Shown piece by piece: positions 20,814-30,384 of a DNA stretch of 64,000 nucleotides. How positions within the stretch are numbered: position 1 is the first letter of the stretch; each line of letters opens with the position of its first letter. The notes beneath the pieces were generated by a model that saw only the letters and a list, made by a program, of their open reading frames with translations, did no database searches and was not told where the DNA came from. The stretch lies in NCBI RefSeq assembly GCF_000732945.1, contig NZ_CP008944.1:1541784-1605783 (forward strand), in the 5' to 3' direction. This DNA is from Corynebacterium atypicum. Its GTDB lineage: Bacteria; Actinomycetota; Actinomycetes; Mycobacteriales; Mycobacteriaceae. The translations under genes and the position numbers were made by a program.

Positions 20814-23015
20814 ATGCACTCTGAATCCAACTCTGCGCGCTCCATCTGGCCCGGTTCCGCCTATCCCCTAGGCGCCACCTACGACGGCGCCGGCACCAAC
20901 TTCTCTATCTTCTCGAGGGTTGCAGAAAAGGTTGAGCTTTGCCTCATCGACGATAAGGGCACAGAAGAGCGCGTTACGCTCACTGAAACCGATAACCACA
21001 ACTGGCACTGCTACCTGCCCGGCATCGGGCCCGGGCAGCGCTACGGCTACCGGATTCACGGGCCATACGATCCGGACAACGGACACCGCTGCTGCCCGAG
21101 CAAACTCCTGGTCGACCCCTACTCCAAGGCTTTTAGCGGCGAATACGACGGCGACGCCTCGCTGTTTAACTACGACATCACCGACCCGGACAACCCCGAG
21201 GGCCGCAACACCGAGGACTCCCTGGGGCACACGATGCTCTCGGTGGTGATCAACCCGTACTACAACTGGGAGAACGACCAGCACCCGCGCATCCCGGACG
21301 AGCACACCGTGATCTATGAGACGCACGTCAAGGGCATGACCGCCCAGCATCCCGACGTGCCCGAGGATATGCGGGGCACCTACGCAGGCCTGGCCCACCC
21401 GTCTGTGATCGAGTACTTCCAGGACCTCGGCGTCACCGCCGTCGAGCTGATGCCCGTGCACCAGTTCTACCAAGACGACCGGCTGCGCGAGCTGGGATTA
21501 CGCAACTACTGGGGCTACAACACGCTGGGCTTCTTCGCGCCCGAGCAGACCTACGCACGCGCCCAGGAGCCGGCGGCCGCCGTAGCAGAGTTCAAGAGCA
21601 TGGTGAAAGCCTACCACCGCGCCGGCATCGAGATCATCCTCGACGTCGTGTACAACCACACCGCGGAGGGCAACCATCTGGGCCCCACGTTGAGCTTCCG
21701 CGGCATCGATAATTCCGCCTACTACCGGCTCGTAGACGGCGACCCGCGCCACTACATGGACTACACCGGCACGGGCAACTCCTTCAACGTGCGTGACCCG
21801 CACTCCCTGCAGCTGATCATGGATTCCCTGCGCTACTGGGTCACCGAGATGCACGTCGACGGCTTCCGCTTCGACCTGGCGTCCACCCTGGCCCGCGAGT
21901 TCGGCGACGTCGACCGCCTGGCCACGTTCTTCGACCTCGTCCAGCAGGACCCGGTCGTCTCGCAAGTCAAGCTCATCGCAGAGCCCTGGGACGTCGGCGA
22001 GGGCGGCTACCAGGTGGGCAATTTCCCCTCCCTGTGGTCCGAGTGGAACGGCAAGTACCGCGACACCGTGCGCGACTTCTGGCGCGGCGAACCGGCCACC
22101 TTGGGCGAGTTCGCCTCCCGGATCACCGGGTCCTCTGACCTCTATGATCACAACGGCCGTCGCCCGACCGCCTCGATCAACTTCATCACCGCCCACGACG
22201 GCTTCACCATGCATGACCTGGTCAGCTACAACGAGAAGCACAACGAGGCCAACGGCGAGGACAACCGCGACGGGGAGAGCCACAACCGCTCCTGGAACTG
22301 CGGCGCCGAGGGCGAGACGGAGGACAAAGAGATCCTCGACCTGCGGCGCAAGCAGATCCGCAACTTCATGACGACGCTCCTGCTCAGCCAGGGCACCCCG
22401 ATGATCAGCCACGGCGACGAGATGGCGCGCACTCAGGGCGGCAACAACAACGTCTACTGCCAGGACAACGAGATCGCCTGGGTCGACTGGCAGCAGCTCA
22501 CCGACAACGCCGCCCTGCGCTCCTTCGTCCGCCGCCTGGTACAGATCCGGTCCCACCACCCGGTGTTCCGGCGCCGCCAATTCTTCGCCGGCGGCCCGCT
22601 GGGCACCGACGTGCTCGACCGCGACATCGCCTGGCTAGTTCCCAACGGCACGCTGATGACGCAGGACGATTGGAACTTCGAGTTTGGCAAAGCCCTCATG
22701 GTCTACCTCAATGGCAACGCCATCGAAGAACCGGACCGGCACGGCAACCGGATCGTCGACGATTCCTTCCTGCTCATGTTCAACGCGCACTACGAGGACA
22801 TCGATTTCCGCCTGCCCAGCCGGGAGCTCGGCCGCGGCTGGCAGCTGATGGTAGATACCAACGAGCCCGAGGGGGTGCCCCGCGACAAGGAGACCGAGTG
22901 GGCCCACGAGGAGACCATCACGGTGCCCGCGCGTTCTACGATTGTGCTCAAGCAGTCCGCCGCGCCCGACTTCGAGGGCCTGGACGGGCAGCGACCCCAA
23001 AAGGAGTCCATGTAA
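20814..23015 (+). CDS. glgX: Glycogen debranching enzyme
   Basis: GlgX (733 aa) hydrolyses alpha-1,6 branches of phosphorylase-limited glycogen. It has an N-terminal CBM48 domain (about residues 10-110) and a GH13 catalytic barrel. The catalytic residues are visible: Asp in [11 protein letters not shown], Glu in LIAEPWD, and His-Asp in [10 protein letters not shown]. The start ATG has no Shine-Dalgarno; TAACAT at 20800-20805 ends 8 nt before it, suggesting a leaderless transcript. Together with treY and treZ nearby it provides linear maltodextrins for trehalose synthesis. Confidence 0.95.
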   Translation: MHSESNSARSIWPGSAYPLGATYDGAGTNFSIFSRVAEKVELCLIDDKGTEERVTLTETDNHNWHCYLPGIGPGQRYGYRIHGPYDPDNGHRCCPSKLLVDPYSKAFSGEYDGDASLFNYDITDPDNPEGRNTEDSLGHTMLSVVINPYYNWENDQHPRIPDEHTVIYETHVKGMTAQHPDVPEDMRGTYAGLAHPSVIEYFQDLGVTAVELMPVHQFYQDDRLRELGLRNYWGYNTLGFFAPEQTYARAQEPAAAVAEFKSMVKAYHRAGIEIILDVVYNHTAEGNHLGPTLSFRGIDNSAYYRLVDGDPRHYMDYTGTGNSFNVRDPHSLQLIMDSLRYWVTEMHVDGFRFDLASTLAREFGDVDRLATFFDLVQQDPVVSQVKLIAEPWDVGEGGYQVGNFPSLWSEWNGKYRDTVRDFWRGEPATLGEFASRITGSSDLYDHNGRRPTASINFITAHDGFTMHDLVSYNEKHNEANGEDNRDGESHNRSWNCGAEGETEDKEILDLRRKQIRNFMTTLLLSQGTPMISHGDEMARTQGGNNNVYCQDNEIAWVDWQQLTDNAALRSFVRRLVQIRSHHPVFRRRQFFAGGPLGTDVLDRDIAWLVPNGTLMTQDDWNFEFGKALMVYLNGNAIEEPDRHGNRIVDDSFLLMFNAHYEDIDFRLPSRELGRGWQLMVDTNEPEGVPRDKETEWAHEETITVPARSTIVLKQSAAPDFEGLDGQRPQKESM

Positions 23016-23061
23016 GCCACCGCGCCAGGTGGCACTGAACAGAAAGGCTTGGGAAAGCTCC

Positions 23062-24405
23062 GTGATCCCCGCCCTCGGCTGCGCCGTCAGCGTCAGTGTC
23101 GATACCGTGACGATCTCCCGCACGCTCCTGTCCAGCAGCTTGGCGGGGGCCTCGGAGCGGATTATCGACGTCGCGCAGATCACGGACGCGAGCCTCCAGG
23201 CACCGTCTGCCACGCTGCCCGGCGCGGTGACGCTTGAGCTAAGCGGCGCGGCGGACGGCACGAAAAACGAACCCGCGGGCACGGTCCTGGTGCGGTTCGC
23301 ACCGCACCAGGCCGGCCAGGCGGAGATGTTCTACCGCGCGGTGGAGTCCGCGAGGTCGGGCGAGACTCCTGTCGATGACGCCCAGGCGCTCCCAGTAGAA
23401 GGGCTCAACGCGCTGGCACTCGGCGTGTGCTTCAGCTCTGCGAACTCGGGCGCGCTGCGCGCCGTGGCCGCGGTGCCTGTTCGCGGCGGCCAGCCCGATG
23501 AGCCGGTGGACATCACGTCCGCTGACGACATGGCCCGGGTACTCCGCCAGGTGCAGGAGTCCCAGGGCACGGATGCCGGCGCCGTCTTGGTCGCGCACAA
23601 CGCCCAGCTGGTCTGCGGCGAGCTGCTGCGCGCCGGGTACTTCGACTCGTCGCCCGCGCTTTCTTTCGGCTGCACGCTCGCCCTCTCCCGGGCCCTGGAC
23701 GCGACGCTGACCGACCACAGCCTAGGCGGTGTCACCGCGTCTGTGGGGTTAGGCGACGCTTCCGGCGCCGGCGCTGCCTTCGCCAGCCCAGCACAGCTGG
23801 CGCGCGAGAACGCCCAGAACGTCGCCCGCGTGCTGGCCGCGCTTGCCCGGCGCGCCTCAGCGCCGGCGGGCACCGACGAGCTTTTCTACTCTCAACAGCT
23901 GTGCCTGGGGTCCGTGGACCCACAGGCCCACTCGATTCTCCCGGTGCTCATCGACATGTCCGGGGCGACGATCGCCAGCGCACGCTCGGTTGGCCGGAAA
24001 CCCGATCCCGGCGCGGCCGGCAGTCAAGGCGAGGATGCACAAGCGGAAGCCGCGCCGCGGCGGGGGCCTGCGCCCTGGGCGCGCGTTGCCACGCCCGAAG
24101 AGATCCCCGAACCGAACCCGGATGCCGACCCCTCGGGGCTGCTGTTCGGCCAGACGGTCACTTTGACCGGTGACTTCTCCCCCTTTGATAAGGGGCAGTT
24201 GTGGGCCGGCATTGCACACCGGGGAGGACAGGTGGCCAAGAACGTGACGAAGAAGACCAGCATCTTGGTCGTCGGCGAGTGGAATACGGTGACGTCCAAG
24301 GAAAAACGCGCCCGGGAGCTTCAGGAGGCCGGCCAGAACATTCAGATCTGGCAGGCGAGCGATCTGATCGCCACGCTAGGCCTCGACGAGGAGCCGCCCT
24401 TCTAG
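23062..24405 (+). CDS. Degenerate DnaQ-like domain joined to a C-terminal BRCT domain
   Basis: A 447-aa protein. The C-terminal 85 residues form a BRCT-like domain (LFGQTVTLTGDF, AHRGGQVAKNVTKKTSILVVG, KEKRARELQEAGQNIQIWQASDL), as in DNA ligase and DnaQ-BRCT fusions. The middle part contains VLVAHNAQLVCGELLRAGYFD followed by FGCTLALSRAL, which resembles the ExoII region of DnaQ exonucleases (HNAxFDxxfL, DTLxLSR). The Asp of HNAxFD is replaced, and no DxE ExoI motif is visible at the N-terminus. It is therefore probably a non-catalytic binding protein. GTG 23062 is chosen; the frame extends upstream into glgX. The role is unknown. Confidence 0.6.
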   Translation: MIPALGCAVSVSVDTVTISRTLLSSSLAGASERIIDVAQITDASLQAPSATLPGAVTLELSGAADGTKNEPAGTVLVRFAPHQAGQAEMFYRAVESARSGETPVDDAQALPVEGLNALALGVCFSSANSGALRAVAAVPVRGGQPDEPVDITSADDMARVLRQVQESQGTDAGAVLVAHNAQLVCGELLRAGYFDSSPALSFGCTLALSRALDATLTDHSLGGVTASVGLGDASGAGAAFASPAQLARENAQNVARVLAALARRASAPAGTDELFYSQQLCLGSVDPQAHSILPVLIDMSGATIASARSVGRKPDPGAAGSQGEDAQAEAAPRRGPAPWARVATPEEIPEPNPDADPSGLLFGQTVTLTGDFSPFDKGQLWAGIAHRGGQVAKNVTKKTSILVVGEWNTVTSKEKRARELQEAGQNIQIWQASDLIATLGLDEEPPF

Positions 24406-24722
24406 GCCCGCGCGTGCCTTACTTACCTGGGGCAAAGCCGGCGGGAACCGGGGTGCCACAAGCGGCGTCACAGTGAACAAGAACGCTTACTTACTTGTTC
24501 ATCTGGTTAAGGATCATCCGTGGACTCTGCTTACCATTCCCCCAGCCTTCGCCCTTTCATCCCAGCCATCCGCCGCGCGGACGCGCCGGGCCCCGTGCGC
24601 CACGAGCTACTGCCTCGTCTGGTGGCAAGCCCTTTTGTACTCCCCCGCGGCGAGCTGACGCTTCCGGCCAAGACTCTAAAAGTAAGCTCTCCACCCACCC
24701 GCTGCACCTCGGAGGCACCGGC
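24406..24722. other. Intergenic stretch without a supported gene
   Basis: These 317 nt hold no convincing coding region. The only clear structure is an inverted repeat, GAACAAG (24475-24481) with CTTGTTC (24494-24500), separated by 12 nt and containing repeated CTTACTTA. It could be an operator or a weak terminator. The rest is GC-rich with no promoter that I can defend. Confidence 0.4.
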
Positions 24723-25238
24723 TTGAGCCGGGCCCCGGCCACGATCGCCCTGTCCAAGGACCTAGCCTCCGGGTTTATGTGCGCGGGCCGACTGCTCAGC
24801 CACGGCGAACTGGAGCAGGCGGGGCTGAGCCTGCACCGTGGCTGGCAGATCGCCCGCGACGCGGTGCTGGGGCGGGCGCTCACACCTCGGGGCTTAAGGT
24901 TTAGGCACCGCTCGGCGCGCGTCATCGTCGGAGCGGACGCACCTGCCCAGGCGGTGCAGATTGATTCGCCTGGGCTCGACGACCCGACCAGCTGGCTCGC
25001 CCACCCCGAGCTGATGAGCATCCTGCACCTCCACTTCGCGGGGATTCTCGGCGAGAGTACCTGTTACTTTGCCCCTCGGCAGGGGATCTTGGTCGCCGCC
25101 GTCCGGTCTAGCGCGGACCATCCGGCACTACGGGCGTGGGCGGACGAGACGAGCGCGGGCGGCGGCATCTGCGCCGGGGCGCTGGAGTATCACCGCGGTT
25201 TTCCACGGCAGCTCAGGCAGGCGGTCACTAGAGTCTAA
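24723..25238 (+). CDS. Hypothetical protein upstream of treY
   Basis: A 171-aa soluble protein of unknown function. I start it at TTG 24723 because GGAGG (24711-24715) lies 7 nt before it. The open frame reaches back to 24495, but that upstream part is Pro/Arg-rich and unconvincing. Features are an N-terminal Leu/Ala helix (SKDLASGFMCAGRLLSHGELEQA), a central WLAHPELMSILHLHF segment, and a C-terminal acidic/Gly patch. No signal peptide or membrane helix is present. It is 33 nt from treY and probably shares its transcript. Confidence 0.55.
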   Translation: MSRAPATIALSKDLASGFMCAGRLLSHGELEQAGLSLHRGWQIARDAVLGRALTPRGLRFRHRSARVIVGADAPAQAVQIDSPGLDDPTSWLAHPELMSILHLHFAGILGESTCYFAPRQGILVAAVRSSADHPALRAWADETSAGGGICAGALEYHRGFPRQLRQAVTRV

Positions 25239-25271
25239 GGGGATAAGGCTTCGAAAGGATGAGTCCCCGAC

Positions 25272-27941
25272 GTGGTTCACACCGACATCACCGCTACCTA
25301 CCGTTTGCAGCTGCGCGGCCCTGCCGCCGACGAGCAAGGCGCCGGCCGGGCGTTCACGTTTGACGACGCCCGAGCGCAAATCCCGTACCTTAAAAGTCTC
25401 GGGATCAGCCACCTTTATCTCTCGCCCATCCTGACTGCCCCCCGGGAGTCCAACCACGGCTACGACGTGGTGGACCCCACGCAGGTCAACCCTGAGCTCG
25501 GCGGGATCGAGGGGCTGCGCCGGCTGGCCGGCGCAGCCCGCGAGGCCGGCTTGGGGCTCATCATCGATCTGGTGCCCAATCACCTCGGGGTGGATACCGC
25601 CTACCTCAACCCCTGGTGGTGGGACACCCTGAAAAATGGGCGGGATTCCACATACGAGCCGTTCTTTGACATCGACTGGCATGAAGATAACGGCGCCGGC
25701 GGCAAGCTGGGGCTTCCCGTACTCGGCTCGCCCGAGGCGATCACGGACCTCAAGCTCATCTCCCGCCAAGACGAGGATTACCCCGATGAGCTGCGCGAGC
25801 GCGCCGCCGCGGACGGCTCCGATGACGTCGTGCTGGCCTACTTCGACAACATCTTCCCGCTGGCGCCGGGCACCTACTCCGGCGCCGAGGATGATCCGGT
25901 CGAGGTGCACGCCCGCCAGCACTACCAGCTGCGCTTCTGGCGCGAGGGCGTCATCTCTTATCGCAGGTTCTTCTCGGTCAACGGCCTGGCGGGCATCCAC
26001 CAGGAAGACCCCCGGGTGTTCCGGGCCACCCACCGGGTTTTACGTCAGCTGGTGCGCGAGGACTTAATCGACGGGGTACGAGTGGATCACCCGGACGGGC
26101 TGGCCAACCCCTTCCAGTACCTGCGTCGGCTGCGTCGGCTGATTGGCCCGGACCGCTGGCTGGTCATCGAGAAGATCCTCGGCGTGGACGAACCGTTGGA
26201 CCCGCGCCTGCCCGCCGACGGGACCACCGGGTACGACGCGCTGCGCGAGCTCGACGGCATCTTTATCAACCGCGCGGCTGAAGACAGCCTGTCCATGCTG
26301 TCCCTGGAGCAGACCGGTTCCACCTGGAACGCGAAGGCGATCGCGGCCAGCGAGCACCAGCTCAAACACGGGGTTGCCGAGTTCGAGCTGGCCGCCGAGG
26401 TGCGCAGGCTGGCGGCGGCCATCCGCCGGGATAACTTCTCCACGGCGGGCTCCAACGTCTCCGAGGAGCGGCTGATCGCCACCATTATGCAGCTCGTGGC
26501 CGCCATGCCCGTCTACCGCGCGGACTATTTGTCGCTGTCTAGGGTCACCGCCACCGTCGTCGCCGAGATGTCGCAACGCTTCCCCTCGCGCCGCGACGCC
26601 CTGGACCTCATCTCGGCTGCACTGTTGGCCGACGATGGCGCTGCCATGACCCGCTTTGCTCAGGTCTGCGGCGCCGTCATGGCCAAGGGTGTCGAGGACA
26701 CGCTGTTCTACCGCGCTGCCCGGTTGGTCGCGCTGCAGGAAGTGGGCGGCAACCCGGGGCGCTTCGGCGTTTCGGCAGCCGAGTTCCACCTGCTGCAGCA
26801 GGAGCGCGCCCGGCTGTGGCCCAAGGCCATGACGAGCTTGAGCACGCACGACACCAAGCGCAGCGAGGACACGCGCGCCCGAATCATCGAGCTGGCGGAA
26901 TTTCCCGCCGACTTTGCCGAATTCGTCGCCGACGTCACTTCCGTGGTACCCGCACCGGATGCCGCTACCGGCCACTTCCTGCTGCAGAACCTCATCGGGG
27001 TGTGGCCTGCGGACGGCCAGATCACCCAGCAGCTGCGCGAGCGACTACGCGGCTACGCGCTTAAGGCCGTGCGCGAGGCAGGGCTTAAAACCACCTGGTT
27101 CGACCAGAACTCCGCGTTCGAGCAGAGCGTGCTCGACTGGCTCGACGCGCTTCTCGACGGCCCGGTGACCAGCAGGATCACGAGTTTCGTCGCGTGGATG
27201 GACGACGCCTCGATCGCGGTGTCCGTGGGGCGCAAGGCCCTGCAGCTGCTCGGGCCCGGGATCCCAGACATCTACCAGGGCACCGAGTACTTCAACCGCT
27301 ACCTCGTCGACCCGGATAACCGGCGCTTCATCGACTACACCGCACGCGCCCAGACGCTGGCCATGGGGCGCCCGGACTTCAGCGAGTGGGCCGCGGGTAC
27401 CGAGGCCGCCGGGCATCCCGATACCGCCGCGGATTCCGCCGCTGGCCACGAGCAGGGTCAGAACCTGGCCACCGGACTTATCGCCGAGGTCTTTCCCGCC
27501 TGGCACGCGGCGTTCGCCCAGGCCAACCGAGTCAAACAGTTTGTCACACACACCGCGCTGACCGTCCGGCGCGAGTTCGCCGATTCCTTTGTGGGCGGCG
27601 ACTACCAGGCAGTCTTCGCCGAGGGCGACGGAATCAGCAACGTCGTCGGCATCGCCCGCGGGCGGGCTCTGGACGCCGCCGACGTCATCGGCGAGGAGGG
27701 CCTCGACGAGCCGGAGCCGCCGCAGATAGACGTGATCGTGCTAGCCGTGCGACGCCCCCTCATGCTCGCCGGCCGGGGCGGCTGGGGCCAGACCACGGTG
27801 ACGCTGCCCGAGGGCACGTGGGTCGACCGCATCACGGGCACGGCTTTTTCTGGCACCGTGCCTGCCGAGGATCTCTTTGCCGCGCTGCCGACGGTGATTC
27901 TCACCGCCGCCGAGGCCAGCCCACAGGAGGAAGAGGCGTAG
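25272..27941 (+). CDS. treY: Maltooligosyl trehalose synthase
   Basis: TreY (889 aa) isomerises the reducing end of maltodextrins into a trehalose unit. It is a GH13-family barrel: SNHGYDVVDPTQVNPELGG, LIIDLVPNHLGV, nucleophile Asp in DGVRVDHPDGLANP, acid/base Glu in WLVIEKILG, and STHDTKRSEDTRARI. The protein is somewhat longer than the approximately 810 aa I recall for the C. glutamicum enzyme; an Ala/Asp-rich insert near residues 710-735 accounts for part of this. The GTG start has GAAAGGA upstream at a long spacing. TreZ, encoded at 31567, releases free trehalose. Confidence 0.95.
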   Translation: MVHTDITATYRLQLRGPAADEQGAGRAFTFDDARAQIPYLKSLGISHLYLSPILTAPRESNHGYDVVDPTQVNPELGGIEGLRRLAGAAREAGLGLIIDLVPNHLGVDTAYLNPWWWDTLKNGRDSTYEPFFDIDWHEDNGAGGKLGLPVLGSPEAITDLKLISRQDEDYPDELRERAAADGSDDVVLAYFDNIFPLAPGTYSGAEDDPVEVHARQHYQLRFWREGVISYRRFFSVNGLAGIHQEDPRVFRATHRVLRQLVREDLIDGVRVDHPDGLANPFQYLRRLRRLIGPDRWLVIEKILGVDEPLDPRLPADGTTGYDALRELDGIFINRAAEDSLSMLSLEQTGSTWNAKAIAASEHQLKHGVAEFELAAEVRRLAAAIRRDNFSTAGSNVSEERLIATIMQLVAAMPVYRADYLSLSRVTATVVAEMSQRFPSRRDALDLISAALLADDGAAMTRFAQVCGAVMAKGVEDTLFYRAARLVALQEVGGNPGRFGVSAAEFHLLQQERARLWPKAMTSLSTHDTKRSEDTRARIIELAEFPADFAEFVADVTSVVPAPDAATGHFLLQNLIGVWPADGQITQQLRERLRGYALKAVREAGLKTTWFDQNSAFEQSVLDWLDALLDGPVTSRITSFVAWMDDASIAVSVGRKALQLLGPGIPDIYQGTEYFNRYLVDPDNRRFIDYTARAQTLAMGRPDFSEWAAGTEAAGHPDTAADSAAGHEQGQNLATGLIAEVFPAWHAAFAQANRVKQFVTHTALTVRREFADSFVGGDYQAVFAEGDGISNVVGIARGRALDAADVIGEEGLDEPEPPQIDVIVLAVRRPLMLAGRGGWGQTTVTLPEGTWVDRITGTAFSGTVPAEDLFAALPTVILTAAEASPQEEEA

Positions 27942-27986
27942 ACTCATCCGCTAGCTCTCAACCACTCTTCGCCGCGTGAAGGATCA

Positions 27987-29009
27987 ATGGCCGACAACCC
28001 CATCAACGATTTAGGCAACCGCTACCACGCATTCATCCAGGCGCATCCCGACGCCGCAGCCGAGTTCGCCGAGGCGATCGAGGACGTCCTGACCGACGCC
28101 GGGGTCACCTTCGATCGCGTGGTCGCGCGGGTCAAGGCGTGGAAATCGCTCAAGCAGAAAGCCAAGCGGACTCGTGCGGACGGCACGCCGCAGTACCCCG
28201 ACCCGTGGAGGGATATCCACGACGTGATCGGCGTGCGGGTGACCGTCTTCCACTCCACCGAAATCCCGCGGGCGGTCACGGCGTTGACCGAATCGTTCAC
28301 GGTGCGCCGCTCGGTGGACAAGACGGCACAGACGAGGATCTCGGGCACCTTCGGCTACGGCTCGCACCACTTGGTCCTCGAAGCCGACGAGCGCTCCCAC
28401 GACGTCACCGAGCTGGACAGCTACCACGGCATGAGCTTCGAGGTGCAGATCCGCACGGTACTCCAGCACGCCTGGGCCGAGTTTGAACACGACATCCGAT
28501 ACAAGTCGAACATGGGCTCGCCTGATCCGCGGGTGGATCGGGCGTTTACACTGGCCGCCGGGCTAATCGAGCTGGCGGACCAGCAGTTTGACCAGATCGC
28601 GGCGCTCCAGGGCGCCGAGGTGCACGCCGCAGACGACGTGGAGCTCAGCGCCGAAACCCTCCCCGGGGTGCTCGCCGTGGTCGGGGGGACGCGCTATCCG
28701 CGCCCCCGCTCCGACGATTACCCATGGCTCAACGAACTGCTCTCGGCCAACGGGATCACCACGGTGGGCCAGCTGCGCCGCCTGTTGACGCCTGCCGACG
28801 TCGACGCGGTGCGCCGAGCGATGGCCTACCGGTACCGGCCGGGCCAGGTGCGGCTCATTGACGATCTGCTGCTCGCGCGCTTCGGCGAGGGCCACATCGC
28901 GCGCACCGGGGATACCGGAAGGAGGCCGAAGGCGCGGCCGCCTCGGTTGCGCCGCAGGCTAGCCGCCCTGCGGCGGGCAAGCCTGGCCGGCACCAATGAG
29001 GTTTCGTAG
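27987..29009 (+). CDS. RelA/SpoT-domain small alarmone synthetase-like protein
   Basis: A 340-aa protein with a RelA/SpoT nucleotidyltransferase domain (about residues 25-185) and no HD hydrolase domain. Conserved parts are VVARVKAWKSLKQKAKR (ATP-binding basic residues), HDVIGVRVTVF (catalytic Asp), FEVQIRT and HAWAEFEHDIRYK. The GTP-side loop, normally DYI...GYRSYH, reads RISGTFGYGSHHL: the DYI segment is missing and the Arg of GYRS is Gly. Activity is therefore uncertain. The C-terminus (about residues 230-340) is an extra helical, Arg-rich region. GAAGGATCA precedes the ATG. It follows treY by 45 nt. Confidence 0.8.
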   Translation: MADNPINDLGNRYHAFIQAHPDAAAEFAEAIEDVLTDAGVTFDRVVARVKAWKSLKQKAKRTRADGTPQYPDPWRDIHDVIGVRVTVFHSTEIPRAVTALTESFTVRRSVDKTAQTRISGTFGYGSHHLVLEADERSHDVTELDSYHGMSFEVQIRTVLQHAWAEFEHDIRYKSNMGSPDPRVDRAFTLAAGLIELADQQFDQIAALQGAEVHAADDVELSAETLPGVLAVVGGTRYPRPRSDDYPWLNELLSANGITTVGQLRRLLTPADVDAVRRAMAYRYRPGQVRLIDDLLLARFGEGHIARTGDTGRRPKARPPRLRRRLAALRRASLAGTNEVS

Positions 29010-29048
29010 TATCCGCGCCGCGGCCGGCGAGCTGCGCGTTTGGCCCCG

Positions 29049-29465
29049 CTAACTGCTGGAGCGACCGCGCAGGCGATCCAGCTGGCGGCGCTCTTTCTTG
29101 GTGGGCCGCCCGCTACCGCGCTCGCGGACCGGCAGCGTCGCGAGGACTTCTTTGGGTGCCGGCGGCGGGGTATGATCGTGGTAGCAGGTCCTAGCGACTG
29201 CGGCCGAAACCCGGGTTCGCACCGTGGCCGTAACCTCGACGTCAACTTCACGGTGGTTGGCCCATACGCGCACCCGGTCGCCTGGAACCACCTGCTGGGC
29301 GGGCTTGACCGAGGCGCCGTTGAGCTTCACATGCCCGGCCCGGCAGGCCGCCCCCGCCGCGGAGCGGGTCTTGATGAGGCGCACCGCCCACACCCACACG
29401 TCAATGCGCACGGGAAGGCCGCTGGGCGTGCCGCGCCCTGGTCCTGATTGCCGCGCCTGTGCCAC
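29049..29465 (-). CDS. S4-domain RNA-binding protein (Hsp15-like)
   Basis: A 138-aa protein with an S4 RNA-binding domain: IDVWVWAVRLIKTRSAAGAACRAGHVKLNG and VVPGDRVRV, about residues 20-80. A basic tail (RPTKKERRQLDRLRGR) follows. Hsp15 proteins bind the 50S subunit carrying stalled nascent chains. The GTG start has AAGGGG upstream. It is convergent with the alarmone synthetase-like gene, with 39 nt between the stops. Confidence 0.85.
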   Translation of the reverse strand: MAQARQSGPGRGTPSGLPVRIDVWVWAVRLIKTRSAAGAACRAGHVKLNGASVKPAQQVVPGDRVRVWANHREVDVEVTATVRTRVSAAVARTCYHDHTPPPAPKEVLATLPVRERGSGRPTKKERRQLDRLRGRSSS

Positions 29466-29498
29466 CGCTTCGCCCCTTACTAATTTTGCTGTTGCCAG

Positions 29499-29732
29499 CT
29501 AGTACTCGTCTTTGTGGTTGATCACCTTGGTAATCTTCTGCCAGTAGTAGGCTCCGCCCACCACGGCGACGATAAGCCCCAAGGCAAACAACTGCCAGAC
29601 GCCAGCCCACGCCCAGAGCAGTGCTCCTGCGGCCACGCCGCCCACCACTATGGTGGTCCCGGTGCGCGCATAGCTGCGTACCGCGGCCTTACGGGCTTCG
29701 ATCTGGTTGGTGGGCCGGCGCTGAATACTCAT
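29499..29732 (-). CDS. Small two-helix membrane protein
   Basis: A 77-aa protein with a basic N-terminus (RRPTNQIEARKAAVRSYAR), two hydrophobic helices (about residues 25-43 and 46-64) and a charged tail (KITKVINHKDEY). The family is unknown to me. It has no Shine-Dalgarno; a perfect TAGAAT -10 at 29740-29745 ends 7 nt before the ATG, so it is probably leaderless. Confidence 0.65.
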   Translation of the reverse strand: MSIQRRPTNQIEARKAAVRSYARTGTTIVVGGVAAGALLWAWAGVWQLFALGLIVAVVGGAYYWQKITKVINHKDEY

Positions 29733-29739
29733 GCGCTCG

Positions 29740-29745
29740 ATTCTA
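29740..29745 (-). promoter_or_regulatory. -10 box (TAGAAT), leaderless start
   Basis: Consensus corynebacterial -10 on the minus strand, ending 7 nt before the ATG at 29732. It lies between the small membrane protein gene and the end of yigZ. Confidence 0.5.
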
Positions 29746-30384
29746 GCCGGCCAGCTCCACCCAGCTGGTACCGTCCGCGATCAGCTCCGCCGCCCCCGAG
29801 GTGACCGCGGCGAGTGTGGCCGCCAGCTTTTGCGAGCCACCCGGCGGGCAGGCTAGTCGCAGCGTCACGTGCGCGCCGTACTCGGTGCCCAGAACTTCGA
29901 CCCCGCGGGCGCGCAGCTCGGCCTCTATCTTGCCGGCGGCCGCATGCGGCGTCGCAACGCGGTAGAGCTGGCGGCGCGCCCTGGTGACCGACTCCACCCG
30001 CGGCAGTACATCGCCCACCGCGTTCGAGTACGCGTGCACCAGCCCGCCGGCACCCAGCTTGATGCCGCCGAAGTAGCGCACCACCACCGCCGCGACGTCG
30101 AGAAGCCCCGAGCCTTTGAGCTGCTCGAGCATGGGCCGCCCAGCGGTGCCCGAAGGCTCCCCATCATCGGAGGAACGCTCCACCGGTTGGGCACCGGGAA
30201 CGGCGAAGATATACGCCGAGCAGTGGTGCCGGGCGTCAGGGAACTGCCTGCGCACTTGGTCGATGAAGCCGCGCGCCTCCGCCTCATCAGTGGCCCGGGA
30301 GATCAAGCAGATAAATCGCGAGCGCTTAATCTCGCGCTCACCGCGGTAGATAACGCCCTCGCGGGGGCGCGCGTAAGAATCCAT
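29743..30384 (-). CDS. yigZ: YigZ/IMPACT family protein
   Basis: A 213-aa protein with the UPF0029 IMPACT fold: KRSRFICLISRATDEAEA, HHCSAYIF, SSDDGEPSGTAGRPMLEQL, VVVRYFGGIKLGAGGLVHAYS, and a C-terminal DUF1949-type domain (about residues 140-205). YigZ-like proteins are associated with ribosomes and translation control; the biochemical activity is not clear. A GATACT hexamer (30391-30396) lies 6 nt before the ATG, consistent with a leaderless mRNA. Downstream of its start lies the AT-rich island. Confidence 0.88.
   Translation of the reverse strand: MDSYARPREGVIYRGEREIKRSRFICLISRATDEAEARGFIDQVRRQFPDARHHCSAYIFAVPGAQPVERSSDDGEPSGTAGRPMLEQLKGSGLLDVAAVVVRYFGGIKLGAGGLVHAYSNAVGDVLPRVESVTRARRQLYRVATPHAAAGKIEAELRARGVEVLGTEYGAHVTLRLACPPGGSQKLAATLAAVTSGAAELIADGTSWVELAG

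Noticed and set aside
24495..24722. Upstream extension of the hypothetical gene before treY
   Set aside because: It is Pro/Arg/Ser-rich with no ribosome binding site, whereas TTG 24723 has GGAGG at 7 nt.
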